From: WFQV01 sp964611145
GTDB lineage: Bacteria > Bacteroidota > Ignavibacteria > Ignavibacteriales > Melioribacteraceae
DNA: 47,080 nucleotides
Direction: 5' to 3'
NCBI GenBank assembly: GCA_964611145.1
Contig: CAZSYM010000016.1
Location: forward strand, 1 to 47,080
Position numbers and translations under genes: made by a program. The notes beneath the pieces are model-generated. The model saw only the letters and a program-made list of their open reading frames with translations. It had not been told where the DNA came from and ran no database searches. Positions 32,320-40,293 of this stretch are shown here, piece after piece; positions within the stretch are counted from its first letter, which is position 1; the number at the start of each line of letters is the position of its first letter.

Positions 32320-34449
32320 ATGAAAAGATTTTTGCTGTTTCTTTTTCTTCTCCCCATTCTCTCCGCTTTTTCTCAAACCCTTAAAGTTTATAATTTGAAT
32401 CAAGAAAAAATCAGAATAGACGGCGTGCTGGACGAACCTGCGTGGGTGAAGGCGGATTCGATTTCGAATTTGACAATGGTAGAACCGCTGGAGAACGTTT
32501 CCCCGTCTTTTCGTACCGTGGTTAAGGTTCTTGCGGATTCCAAAAATATTTATATCGGCGTTCGCTGTTATGACAAGCATCCCGATAAAATCACGTCTTA
32601 TTCGAAAATAAGAGATTCCCGTCTCTATTCCGAAGACCGAATTAAATTTGTGTTCGATACTAACTTGGACGAACGAACGGGCTACATCTTTGCAGTGAAT
32701 CCGAGCGGTACCCGTTACGATGCACTGGTCTCGGATTTCGGAGAAGGGGAGAATTCCTCGTGGGATGCCATTTGGGATGCACGCACGCGGATAGATTCGA
32801 AAGGTTGGACTGCTGAGATTGTAATTCCCGTGCTTTCTCTCTCTTTTTCCGATGTAGATTCATGGGGATTTAATATTGAAAGAAAGATTCAACGGAAAAT
32901 GGAAACGGATAGATGGACGGCGGTTAACAAGAATTATCACGTCGGACAAGTAATTCACGCTGGAAGAATTTCCGGCATTCCGAAATTTAATATCGGCATA
33001 GGTTTGGTTTCCAAGTTTTCCGGCATTGCAAAGTTGGAAAAGTCTTACGGCGAAAAGATGGAGTTTACCCCGAGTTACAGCTTGGATTTCACACAGAGAA
33101 TATCTTCGGATATTAGCGCGGAGCTTACCGTCAATACGGATTTTGCCGAGACGGAAGTGGACACCCGTAGAACGAATCTTACGCGCTTCCCGCTTTTTTT
33201 CCCCGAGAAAAGGAGTTTCTTTTTGGAAGGCGCGGATATTTTTGATTTCGGAATCGGGCTGGGGCATGATATAGTTCCCTTTTTTACGAGGAGAATAGGG
33301 CTTTTTAAACACACAAAAGTGCCTTTGATTTGGGGGACAAAAATAAACGGACGAGCAAATAATACTAATTTCGGTGCGCTGATTTCCCGAACGGATGCAG
33401 TTAGCGGGCTTGTTCCCGCGACTACTATGGGAGCCTTCCGTGTAAAACAGAACATTTGGAAGGAATCCTCCGTGGGCGTCTTGGGAACTTTCGGCGATCC
33501 GCAAGGGAGGGAAAATTCCTGGCTGCTGGGAACGGATTTTATTTATCAAACTTCGGAATTTATGGGGGATAAAAACTTTCTTGCGGGCGTCTGGTTCCTT
33601 TTCAATAATAGAAACGGTCTGAAAGGAGATAAAAGCGCCGTGGGTTTTAAAATAGATTATCCGAACGACTTATGGGATATTTCCCTTCGAGTCAAAAGAA
33701 TCGGAGACGGTTTCGAGCCCTCGCTCGGATATGTCCAACGCAACGGGATTATTTCTTACCATTTGGGGGCGGATTTTATGCCACGCCCCAAGTGGAAATT
33801 GATTCGGCAGTTCTTTTTCGAATCCGGTTGGTCTCTTATTACCGACTTACATAACAGGTGGCTTAATTATTACGTCTTTACCGCTCCCGTGCATTTCCTT
33901 TTGGAAAGCGGGGACAGATTCGAATTTAATATCTCTCCGCGGGGTGAGAATTTGGACGAGGATTTTGAAATCAGCGAGAACGTAATAATCAAACCGAAGG
34001 CTTATCATTGGTGGCGCTATCGTCTGGAATTTGAGACGGCGAGCAAGCGAATAATTAACGGACAAGCGACTTGGTGGTTCGGCTCCTTTTACGATGGCAA
34101 ACTCGACCAACTTGAATTTTGGCTTGCGGTGCGCCCTTCGGGAAGCGTGAACCTTTCTTTTAATTATGAAAGGAACATCGCTCGCCTGCCGGAAGGGAAT
34201 TTCACTCAAGATCTTTTCGGTGGGAAATTGCAGTTTAGCTTTACTCCCAATTTCGAATTGAGTTCTTTTATTCAATACGATAGCGAGTCGAAATCGTTGG
34301 GAACCAATACGCGCCTCCGTTGGACTTTCAGTATGCTGGGTGATTTGTTCCTGGTTTATAATCATAACGTTAACAAAGTTAGCAGAGATGTTTGGCTGTA
34401 CGATTCGAATCAATTTATACTTAAGATTCGTTACGGCTTCTGGAAATAG
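32320..34449 (+). CDS. DUF5916 outer-membrane protein with CBM9-like N-terminal domain
   Basis: This protein (709 aa from ATG 32320) has a signal peptide (MKRFLLFLFLLPILSAFSQ). Residues about 25-200 match the CBM9-like carbohydrate-binding fold (IRIDGVLDEPAWVKAD, NIYIGVRCYDKHPDKI, GWTAEIVIPVLSLSF). Residues about 215-709 match the DUF5916 region found after it (LTVNTDFAETEVDTRRTNLT, FPLFFPEKRSFFLEGADIFD). The C-terminal half alternates like an outer-membrane barrel and ends IRYGFWK. The open frame reaches a TTG at 32305, but ATG 32320 has GAAGG seven bases upstream and starts directly at the signal peptide. Sugar or polysaccharide binding at the surface is inferred. It lies upstream of a GH92 mannosidase. 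Confidence 0.88.
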   Translation: MKRFLLFLFLLPILSAFSQTLKVYNLNQEKIRIDGVLDEPAWVKADSISNLTMVEPLENVSPSFRTVVKVLADSKNIYIGVRCYDKHPDKITSYSKIRDSRLYSEDRIKFVFDTNLDERTGYIFAVNPSGTRYDALVSDFGEGENSSWDAIWDARTRIDSKGWTAEIVIPVLSLSFSDVDSWGFNIERKIQRKMETDRWTAVNKNYHVGQVIHAGRISGIPKFNIGIGLVSKFSGIAKLEKSYGEKMEFTPSYSLDFTQRISSDISAELTVNTDFAETEVDTRRTNLTRFPLFFPEKRSFFLEGADIFDFGIGLGHDIVPFFTRRIGLFKHTKVPLIWGTKINGRANNTNFGALISRTDAVSGLVPATTMGAFRVKQNIWKESSVGVLGTFGDPQGRENSWLLGTDFIYQTSEFMGDKNFLAGVWFLFNNRNGLKGDKSAVGFKIDYPNDLWDISLRVKRIGDGFEPSLGYVQRNGIISYHLGADFMPRPKWKLIRQFFFESGWSLITDLHNRWLNYYVFTAPVHFLLESGDRFEFNISPRGENLDEDFEISENVIIKPKAYHWWRYRLEFETASKRIINGQATWWFGSFYDGKLDQLEFWLAVRPSGSVNLSFNYERNIARLPEGNFTQDLFGGKLQFSFTPNFELSSFIQYDSESKSLGTNTRLRWTFSMLGDLFLVYNHNVNKVSRDVWLYDSNQFILKIRYGFWK

Positions 34450-34487
34450 GGAAGTGTTTTGCCGATGTGGGAAATAAGGGGCTTATG

Positions 34488-34520
34488 TCTTGTCCTTCTT
34501 GCGTCGGCGACAAGAATTTT
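34488..34520 (+). terminator. Rho-independent terminator after the DUF5916 gene
   Basis: TCTTGTC (34488-34494) pairs with GACAAGA (34509-34515), with GTC-GGC-GAC available inside the loop. ATTTTT follows directly. It sits 39 bases past the stop and before the GH92 gene. Confidence 0.6.
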
Positions 34521-34548
34521 TAAATCCTTTCTTTTTGTGGGGTGAAAA

Positions 34549-37500
34549 ATGAAAAAGTTTTTAGCTTTTTTCCTTTTCTCGACTTTCCTTTTCGCTCAAA
34601 ATTTGACCGATTACGTAAACCCTTTCGTAGGAACGGCGGGACACGGGCATACTTTTCCCGGAGCCGTTGTGCCTTTCGGTATGGTACAGTTAAGCCCCGA
34701 TACTTATAATCGGGGTTGGGATTGGTGTTCCGGCTATCATTACTCGGATTCAAGCATAATGGGATTTAGCCATACACATTTGAGTGGTACGGGAGCGGCG
34801 GATTATGGTGATATTCTTTTTATGCCTACGATGGGGAAAGTTCATTTTTCTCCTGGTGGCAGAGAGAATCCCGACGAGGGTTATCGCTCCCGCTTCGAAC
34901 ACGAGAGGGAAAAAGCTTCGCCCGGATATTATTCCGTTTACCTCGATGATTATAAAATACAAGTGGAATTGACGGCTACGGTTCATACCGGCTTCCAAAA
35001 ATATACCGTTGAACATGACGGAAATTTGAATTTGATAATTGACCTTGTCCATGGAATTTCCGATAATGTAACGCAGGGATATGCCAAAATACTTGGCTCC
35101 AACGTTATTGAGGGCTACAGAAAATCTACCGGCTGGGCGCGGAATCATACGGTACATTTTTATACGCGTTTTTCAAAACCCTTTACTTCCTTCGAATTTT
35201 TTGACGGGGAAAAGGTTTTGCATGCAAAGGAGCTTAAAAACGATTCCGTCAAGGTGCTTTTGGTTTTTCCCATGAAAAAAGGGGAAACGTTGCTTGTTCA
35301 GACCGGGATTTCTTTTGTTTCCATTGAGGGAGCAAGGGAAAATCTTGAAGTTGAATTGAACACATGGGATTTCGAAAAGGTTTGCGAACAGGCGAAACAT
35401 TCATGGGAAAAGGAACTTGAGCGTATTAAAGTGGAAGGAAACGAAAGGTACAAGAGAACATTCTATACTGCTTTTTATCATACGATGATTCATCCCAATA
35501 TTTTTAACGATGTGAATGGTAAGTTTATTGGTGCCGATGGTAAAGTACATTACTCATCCGGAAATGTTTACACGGTTTTTTCTTTATGGGATACTTTCCG
35601 CGCGCTTCATCCTTTGTTCACTTTGATTGATAAGAAACGCACGGCGGATTTTGTAAATACGATGTTGCTTTTCTATAAATACGGCGGGCATTTGCCCGTG
35701 TGGGAATTATCCGCTAACGAAACGTGGACGATGATTGGCTACCATTCCGTTCCCGTCATTGCCGATGCCTATTTGAAAGATGTTCGTAAGTTTGACGATT
35801 CGCTTGCTTACGTGGCAATGTTGGAAAGTGCGAACTCCGCCCGGGAGGGAGTTAAGTTCTACCGTGAAATGGGCTATTGTCCGATGGATAGTGTAACGGA
35901 AGCGGTTTCAAAAACGGTTGAATATGCTTATGACGATTGGTGTATTGCGCAGTTTTCAAAGGCATTGGGAAAATTGAAAATTTATAGGGAATTTTTGCAA
36001 AGGGCGCAAAATTATTATAACGTCTTCGATAAACGGGTGGGCTTTTTACGCGGACGGAAATTCAACGGGCTTTGGCGTGAGGACTTTGACCCTGCCGATG
36101 CTTCCCCTTTTGGCGCCGGGGAATTTACGGAAGGTAATTCGTGGCAATATACGTTTTTTATGCCGCAGAACATTGACGGGCTTATTGAAAGCCTGGGCGG
36201 AGAAAAGGCTTTTGAGAGTAAATTGGATTCCTTTTTTACCTTGAAAATAAAGGATAAAAACAAGATAGTTGCCGATATGTCCGGTCTTATAGGGCAATAC
36301 GCCCATGGAAATGAACCGAGTCATCACATAGCTTATCTTTATGATTATTCCGGTCAGGCATGGAAAACGCAAAAAATGGTGCGGAAGATTTTAACCGAGT
36401 TGTATTCGGATGAGCCGAACGGATTGCCCGGGAACGAGGATTGCGGACAAATGTCCGCATGGTACGTTTTTAGCGCTATGGGATTTTATCCCGTTACTCC
36501 CGCTTCGGATTATTATGCCGTAGGCGCCCCTTTGTTTGAAAAGGTAATTATTAAATTGGAGAATGGAAAACGAATTGTGATTCGAGCTGAAAATGCCTCG
36601 GAGAAGAAACCTTTTGTAAAATCGATTTCTGTTGACGGACGTAAAACTCGGAATGCTTTTTTGCTTTATTCCCAATTGAAAGACGGAGCGAAGATTGATT
36701 TTACAATGTCCGAACATCCTGATAAAAATTTCGGTGCAACGAAGGCGGAACGACCGATTTCGTCAATAAATTTTCCTTTTGTCCCTGCCGAAAAGAAGAT
36801 ACTGTTTCAACCCTTTATTGAAGGGGAGAATGTAATGTTCGCACGGAAAAGGTTAATAAAATTGGGGTGCGTAAGCGATTCGGTAAGAATTCGTTTTACT
36901 TTGGATGGCACGGTGCCGAGCGAAAATTCGAAATTGTTTGTCGAACCTTTTGAGATTTCCCAGCCTACCGTTTTAACGGCACGGGCTTTTAAAAACAATT
37001 TTCCCCCCAGTCCACTTTTGCGGTTGAAATTCGAAAAAGAAATTTGTCGTGTCCCCGGAGAAATTTGGTATAGAAAAAACGGTGTTATTTATCCCGATAT
37101 TTCCCTCCGTAATAAGTTCAGTCCCAAATATACCGGCGGTTCGGATTATGCTTTGATAGACGGTGTTTTGGGTGGAACTGATTTTCACGATGGACATTGG
37201 CAGGGATTCCAAGGCAAGGATTTAATTGCCGTGGTGGATTTGGGGAAAACAACTCCATTGAGCAGTGTGGGATTACGTGTACTGGAAAATCAGGGCTCGT
37301 GGATTTTCTTTCCGAGAGAAATTCATTTTTATCTTTCCAATGACGGTAAGCATTATCGTTCTCTCCCCGATTACTTTTCCATTCCCGTAAAAAAACGTCG
37401 TGATGCGAAAATAAGAAGATTCACGGTTCCGGTGAATACCTCGGCGCGATATGTGAAAGTATTTGCTAAAAACCTGGGCGTTTGTCCCCCGTGGCATTGG

Positions 37501-37557
37501 GGAGCCGGTGGCAAGGCGTGGATATTTGCCGATGAGATAATAATTAAAGAAAAATAA
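34549..37557 (+). CDS. GH92 alpha-mannosidase with chitobiase-like and F5/8C-like C-terminal domains
   Basis: This 1002-aa secreted enzyme has a signal peptide (MKKFLAFFLFSTFLFAQ). Residues about 20-760 match glycoside hydrolase family 92, calcium-dependent exo-alpha-mannosidases: VNPFVGTAGHGHTFPGAVVP, GWDWCSGYHYSDSSIMGFSH, FYTAFYHTMIHPN, the acid-bearing GNEPSHHIAYLY, and the base-bearing PGNEDCGQMSAWYVFSAMGF. Residues about 780-830 look like the chitobiase C-terminal module (FTLDGTVPSENS), and about 855-1002 like an F5/8 type C (discoidin) carbohydrate-binding domain. No T9SS sorting domain is present, so it is probably periplasmic or exported otherwise. Substrate linkage among alpha-mannosides cannot be decided. 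Confidence 0.94.
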   Translation: MKKFLAFFLFSTFLFAQNLTDYVNPFVGTAGHGHTFPGAVVPFGMVQLSPDTYNRGWDWCSGYHYSDSSIMGFSHTHLSGTGAADYGDILFMPTMGKVHFSPGGRENPDEGYRSRFEHEREKASPGYYSVYLDDYKIQVELTATVHTGFQKYTVEHDGNLNLIIDLVHGISDNVTQGYAKILGSNVIEGYRKSTGWARNHTVHFYTRFSKPFTSFEFFDGEKVLHAKELKNDSVKVLLVFPMKKGETLLVQTGISFVSIEGARENLEVELNTWDFEKVCEQAKHSWEKELERIKVEGNERYKRTFYTAFYHTMIHPNIFNDVNGKFIGADGKVHYSSGNVYTVFSLWDTFRALHPLFTLIDKKRTADFVNTMLLFYKYGGHLPVWELSANETWTMIGYHSVPVIADAYLKDVRKFDDSLAYVAMLESANSAREGVKFYREMGYCPMDSVTEAVSKTVEYAYDDWCIAQFSKALGKLKIYREFLQRAQNYYNVFDKRVGFLRGRKFNGLWREDFDPADASPFGAGEFTEGNSWQYTFFMPQNIDGLIESLGGEKAFESKLDSFFTLKIKDKNKIVADMSGLIGQYAHGNEPSHHIAYLYDYSGQAWKTQKMVRKILTELYSDEPNGLPGNEDCGQMSAWYVFSAMGFYPVTPASDYYAVGAPLFEKVIIKLENGKRIVIRAENASEKKPFVKSISVDGRKTRNAFLLYSQLKDGAKIDFTMSEHPDKNFGATKAERPISSINFPFVPAEKKILFQPFIEGENVMFARKRLIKLGCVSDSVRIRFTLDGTVPSENSKLFVEPFEISQPTVLTARAFKNNFPPSPLLRLKFEKEICRVPGEIWYRKNGVIYPDISLRNKFSPKYTGGSDYALIDGVLGGTDFHDGHWQGFQGKDLIAVVDLGKTTPLSSVGLRVLENQGSWIFFPREIHFYLSNDGKHYRSLPDYFSIPVKKRRDAKIRRFTVPVNTSARYVKVFAKNLGVCPPWHWGAGGKAWIFADEIIIKEK

Positions 37558-37619
37558 AGCCATTGATTGTAAGACAAAGTGTGTTCCATGGAGTGGACTT
37601 GAAAAATTGGAATCGATTG

Positions 37620-37649
37620 TTGTATTTTAAATACTGAAAATTATTCTTG
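37620..37649 (+). promoter_or_regulatory. Possible promoter in the 244-base gap before the LVIVD protein
   Basis: TTG (37620-37622) and TATTCTTG (37642-37649, seven of eight to TAnnTTTG) are separated by 19 bases. The ATG at 37802 is about 150 bases further on, preceded by a strong GGGAGGT ribosome site. Nothing else stands out in the gap 37558-37801. Confidence 0.25.
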
Positions 37650-37801
37650 AATATTCATTTTTGAATTTAATAGAATACGATAACGAAGTAAAAAAGATAA
37701 TTTTCGCGATTTTCCTTTCCGCCTTTCTATTATAATTGTGATGGTTGTTGAATTCGTTAGATAAAGGGTGAAAATTAGAATAAATAATAGGGAGGTAAAT
37801 A

Positions 37802-39946
37802 ATGACTGTAAAAAGGTTACTATTCCCCGTATTTATTTTTCTAATTTCTATTCTTTATTCTCAGAATCTGAAAGAGATAGCAAGATGGCCCAACGGAACG
37901 TCAAATTGCATTGGAACAAACGGGAGCAATTTAGTCTTTGTTTCAAATGGTAGTGCTGTGGATATTTTAGACATTAGCACGAGTACAAACCCCGCTTTGG
38001 TTTCGCGAATTTTATTGAAAGGGGGGAAAGCAATAGATATTGACTATCTTGATAATATTCTTTACGTCCTTACCAACTTTAGGGGGATTTACATTTATGA
38101 TATTACTGAACCTCGAAATCCGGTTTTGCTTTCAAATTACGATATAGGGGATGTCCCGAATAGGATTAAGGTTAGCGGTAACTATCTTTTTGCTTCTTAT
38201 AATGATAATGGTTTTACCATTATTGATGTAAGTAATCCTTCTTCCCCTCAAGATGTTTCTAGTGTATCGTTAAGCGGGGAACAGTATGGTATTTTTATTA
38301 GAGATACACTTGCTTTTGTGGCAAGTACTTGGAGCGGATTATATGTTATAAATATTAAAAATCCCCGTTCCCCCGCCGCAATCGGTAACTGTCGCACTTA
38401 TGATACTGCCTACGATGTTTATGTACAAGGGGATTATGCATATGTGGCGGATTACAGCGGTATTGAAGTGATTGATATTCGCGACGTAACGAATATGACA
38501 TCTGCCAAGCGTCTTTATCTGGACGGAGAAATATTAAGAATAATAGGCGACGGAAGCGATTTGATTTATGTCGCTTCTTTGGATGCCGGTGTTCAAGAGA
38601 TTAATATTACAACTGCACCCGATATTCATTTCGCTCGCCAATACAATAAAGTAAAAGCATGGGATGTAGACAAAAACCGCTCCCTTCTTTTCGTTGCGAG
38701 TTATAATCAAGGCTCAAATATTTTGGAAACGGCTTATCAGGATAGTATTCAATATGTAGCCGGTTATGGCGGAGGGTATTCTACTTTAGATATTAGCGTA
38801 GATGATAATTACCTCTACGCTGCGAATTGGGAGAATGGTTTGTATGTTATCGATTTGTCCGCTGAAAATTATCCTACGGTGGTAGAACATATCCCTTCGT
38901 TAGATAGAAGCTATTCGGTTGCAGTGCAAGAGAATGCCCTTTATCTTTCGGATGGAAAGGGGTTTTTGCGGAAATTTGATTGCACGAATCCCACAGAACT
39001 TAAGGAAATAGGTTATTTTGATTTTTCGAGACAAGTCCCCAGTTATTTTACTCGAATAGGTGAAAAATATGCTTATTCAGGTGGTGGGTTCAATGGCTGG
39101 TATGCTATCGGGAAATACGGCGTGGATAGATTAAGGGCGGCTATGTACTGGTCAGGTTCCGAGGTTGATGTTAATAAATTTTATGTTTATAAAGATACGC
39201 TTCTTTTGGTTCCGGCTGCTAGCTACGGCTTGATATTGGTAAATATTGTCGATACTTCCAATGTTTTCACGGTAGGAAAGTATTACGAGGATTATATTTC
39301 CGTTTCGGCAGCTTTTACGGACGGACATTATGCTTACACTAACAACGGAAATTATTTTTATATTTTGGATATTTCTGACCCCTCCAATCCTTCATTGGTG
39401 AGTTCGTATAATACGGGAAATGATATTTACGATATTTTTGTGGAGAACGGCACAGCCTACATTGCAAACGGATATAATGGTTTGCTAATCATGGATGTAA
39501 CGAATCCTTCTAATCCAAGAGTGCTTGAAAGTTACATGGATATAAACGGAAAAACGCGTTCTTTAATTGTTAAAGATGGAAAAATTTACGTTGCAGCAGG
39601 GGAAAACGGTGTTTATATCTTTAGTTGGGGAGAAACAGGGGTTTCGGATAAGAAAACGCCAATCCCAACCAAGTTGAGATTATTGCAGAATTACCCCAAT
39701 CCGTTTAATCCTACAACAACGATTTCGTATTCAATACCGGCTTTTCGTGGGAAGCAATCTCTTAATGTAACTCTCGATGTTTACAACACTCTCGGAGAGA
39801 AAGTTGCAACGCTAGTAAACAAAGCACAAGCGCCCGGAAATTATTCCGTGCGGTTTGATGCAAGCAATCTACCGAGCGGAGTTTATTTCTATCGCTTGCG
39901 TGCGGGGAGTTTCCTAGCGACAAAGAAAATGATTCTGATGAAATAA
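37802..39946 (+). CDS. T9SS-secreted LVIVD-repeat protein
   Basis: This 714-aa protein has a signal peptide (LLFPVFIFLISILYSQ). Residues about 25-610 consist of LVIVD-type repeats of about 40-45 residues, each reading roughly ...G.YaYva...gl.iiDvsnPs.P..vs... (FTIIDVSNPSSPQDVSSVSL, FYILDISDPSNPSLVSSY, LLIMDVTNPSNPRVLESY), which form beta-propellers. Residues about 622-714 are a type A T9SS sorting domain (LLQNYPNPFNPTTTISYSIP ... LPSGVYFYRLRAG ... KKMILMK). A short insertion AFRGKQS follows YSIP and is coded by a sequence resembling a dispersed palindromic element. Function of the propeller is unknown. Confidence 0.92.
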   Translation: MTVKRLLFPVFIFLISILYSQNLKEIARWPNGTSNCIGTNGSNLVFVSNGSAVDILDISTSTNPALVSRILLKGGKAIDIDYLDNILYVLTNFRGIYIYDITEPRNPVLLSNYDIGDVPNRIKVSGNYLFASYNDNGFTIIDVSNPSSPQDVSSVSLSGEQYGIFIRDTLAFVASTWSGLYVINIKNPRSPAAIGNCRTYDTAYDVYVQGDYAYVADYSGIEVIDIRDVTNMTSAKRLYLDGEILRIIGDGSDLIYVASLDAGVQEINITTAPDIHFARQYNKVKAWDVDKNRSLLFVASYNQGSNILETAYQDSIQYVAGYGGGYSTLDISVDDNYLYAANWENGLYVIDLSAENYPTVVEHIPSLDRSYSVAVQENALYLSDGKGFLRKFDCTNPTELKEIGYFDFSRQVPSYFTRIGEKYAYSGGGFNGWYAIGKYGVDRLRAAMYWSGSEVDVNKFYVYKDTLLLVPAASYGLILVNIVDTSNVFTVGKYYEDYISVSAAFTDGHYAYTNNGNYFYILDISDPSNPSLVSSYNTGNDIYDIFVENGTAYIANGYNGLLIMDVTNPSNPRVLESYMDINGKTRSLIVKDGKIYVAAGENGVYIFSWGETGVSDKKTPIPTKLRLLQNYPNPFNPTTTISYSIPAFRGKQSLNVTLDVYNTLGEKVATLVNKAQAPGNYSVRFDASNLPSGVYFYRLRAGSFLATKKMILMK
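39741..39760 (+). repeat. Remnant palindromic element inside a T9SS sorting domain
   Basis: The bases ending GGAAGCAATCT code for AFRGKQS directly after YSIP. They match the right end of the 42-base element at 42088-42129, at the equivalent position of the sorting domain. It looks like a shortened or decayed copy. Confidence 0.4.
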
Positions 39947-39956
39947 ATCTACTGGC

Positions 39957-40001
39957 AAAGGGCATGGGGCGGAGAGCAAAGAGTAATTTCCCCATGCCCC
40001 T
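39957..40001. repeat. Strong inverted repeat after the LVIVD gene
   Basis: GGGCATGGGG (39960-39969) pairs perfectly with CCCCATGCCC (39990-39999) around a 20-base loop. The stem extends to 13 pairs with one mismatch. It lies 10 bases past the stop codon and lacks a T-tract. It may end transcription or be part of the repeat cluster that follows. Confidence 0.6.
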
Positions 40002-40002
40002 T

Positions 40003-40050
40003 ACCTCTGAGCCTTTGCACCTCTGAACCTTTGAACCTCTGCACCTTTAT
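40003..40050 (+). repeat. Six tandem octamers of the ACCTYTGM type
   Basis: Six octamers run without gaps: ACCTCTGA, GCCTTTGC, ACCTCTGA, ACCTTTGA, ACCTCTGC, ACCTTTAT. They can also be read as three 16-base units. The array is intergenic and contains no reading frame of note. Confidence 0.75.
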
Positions 40051-40076
40051 TTCACTGTTACTGTGCCTTTATTTCT

Positions 40077-40170
40077 AGGACGCTGATTTGACTGATGCTT
40101 TATGATTTAAACTGATTATCAGTCCGAATCATAATCAATCGGTTTAATCTGCATTATCTGTCTGTGAACG
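40077..40170. repeat. Dispersed repeat beginning TAGGACGCTGATT
   Basis: The left end TAGGACGCTGATT (40077-40089) is identical to 16238-16250. The body contains the dyad ACTGAT-T-ATCAGT (near 40111-40123) and complementary GATT/AATC blocks. Apart from this and the two repeats before it, I see only A/T-rich sequence in the 347-base gap 39947-40293, without a clear promoter. Confidence 0.5.
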
Positions 40171-40293
40171 AAAAGTTCAAAGCTCCTTTGTATCTCTGAG
40201 ATATTTTGGTATGTTTGTGTTGTAGCTTAGCTTTGGAATAGTGTTTTCGGGCTTTTTGCTTTTGTGAAGTTACCTTTAAAATTTGGTGTAAAA

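Noticed and set aside
40003..40050. CRISPR array
   Set aside because: Units are eight bases with no spacers, and no cas gene is in the window.
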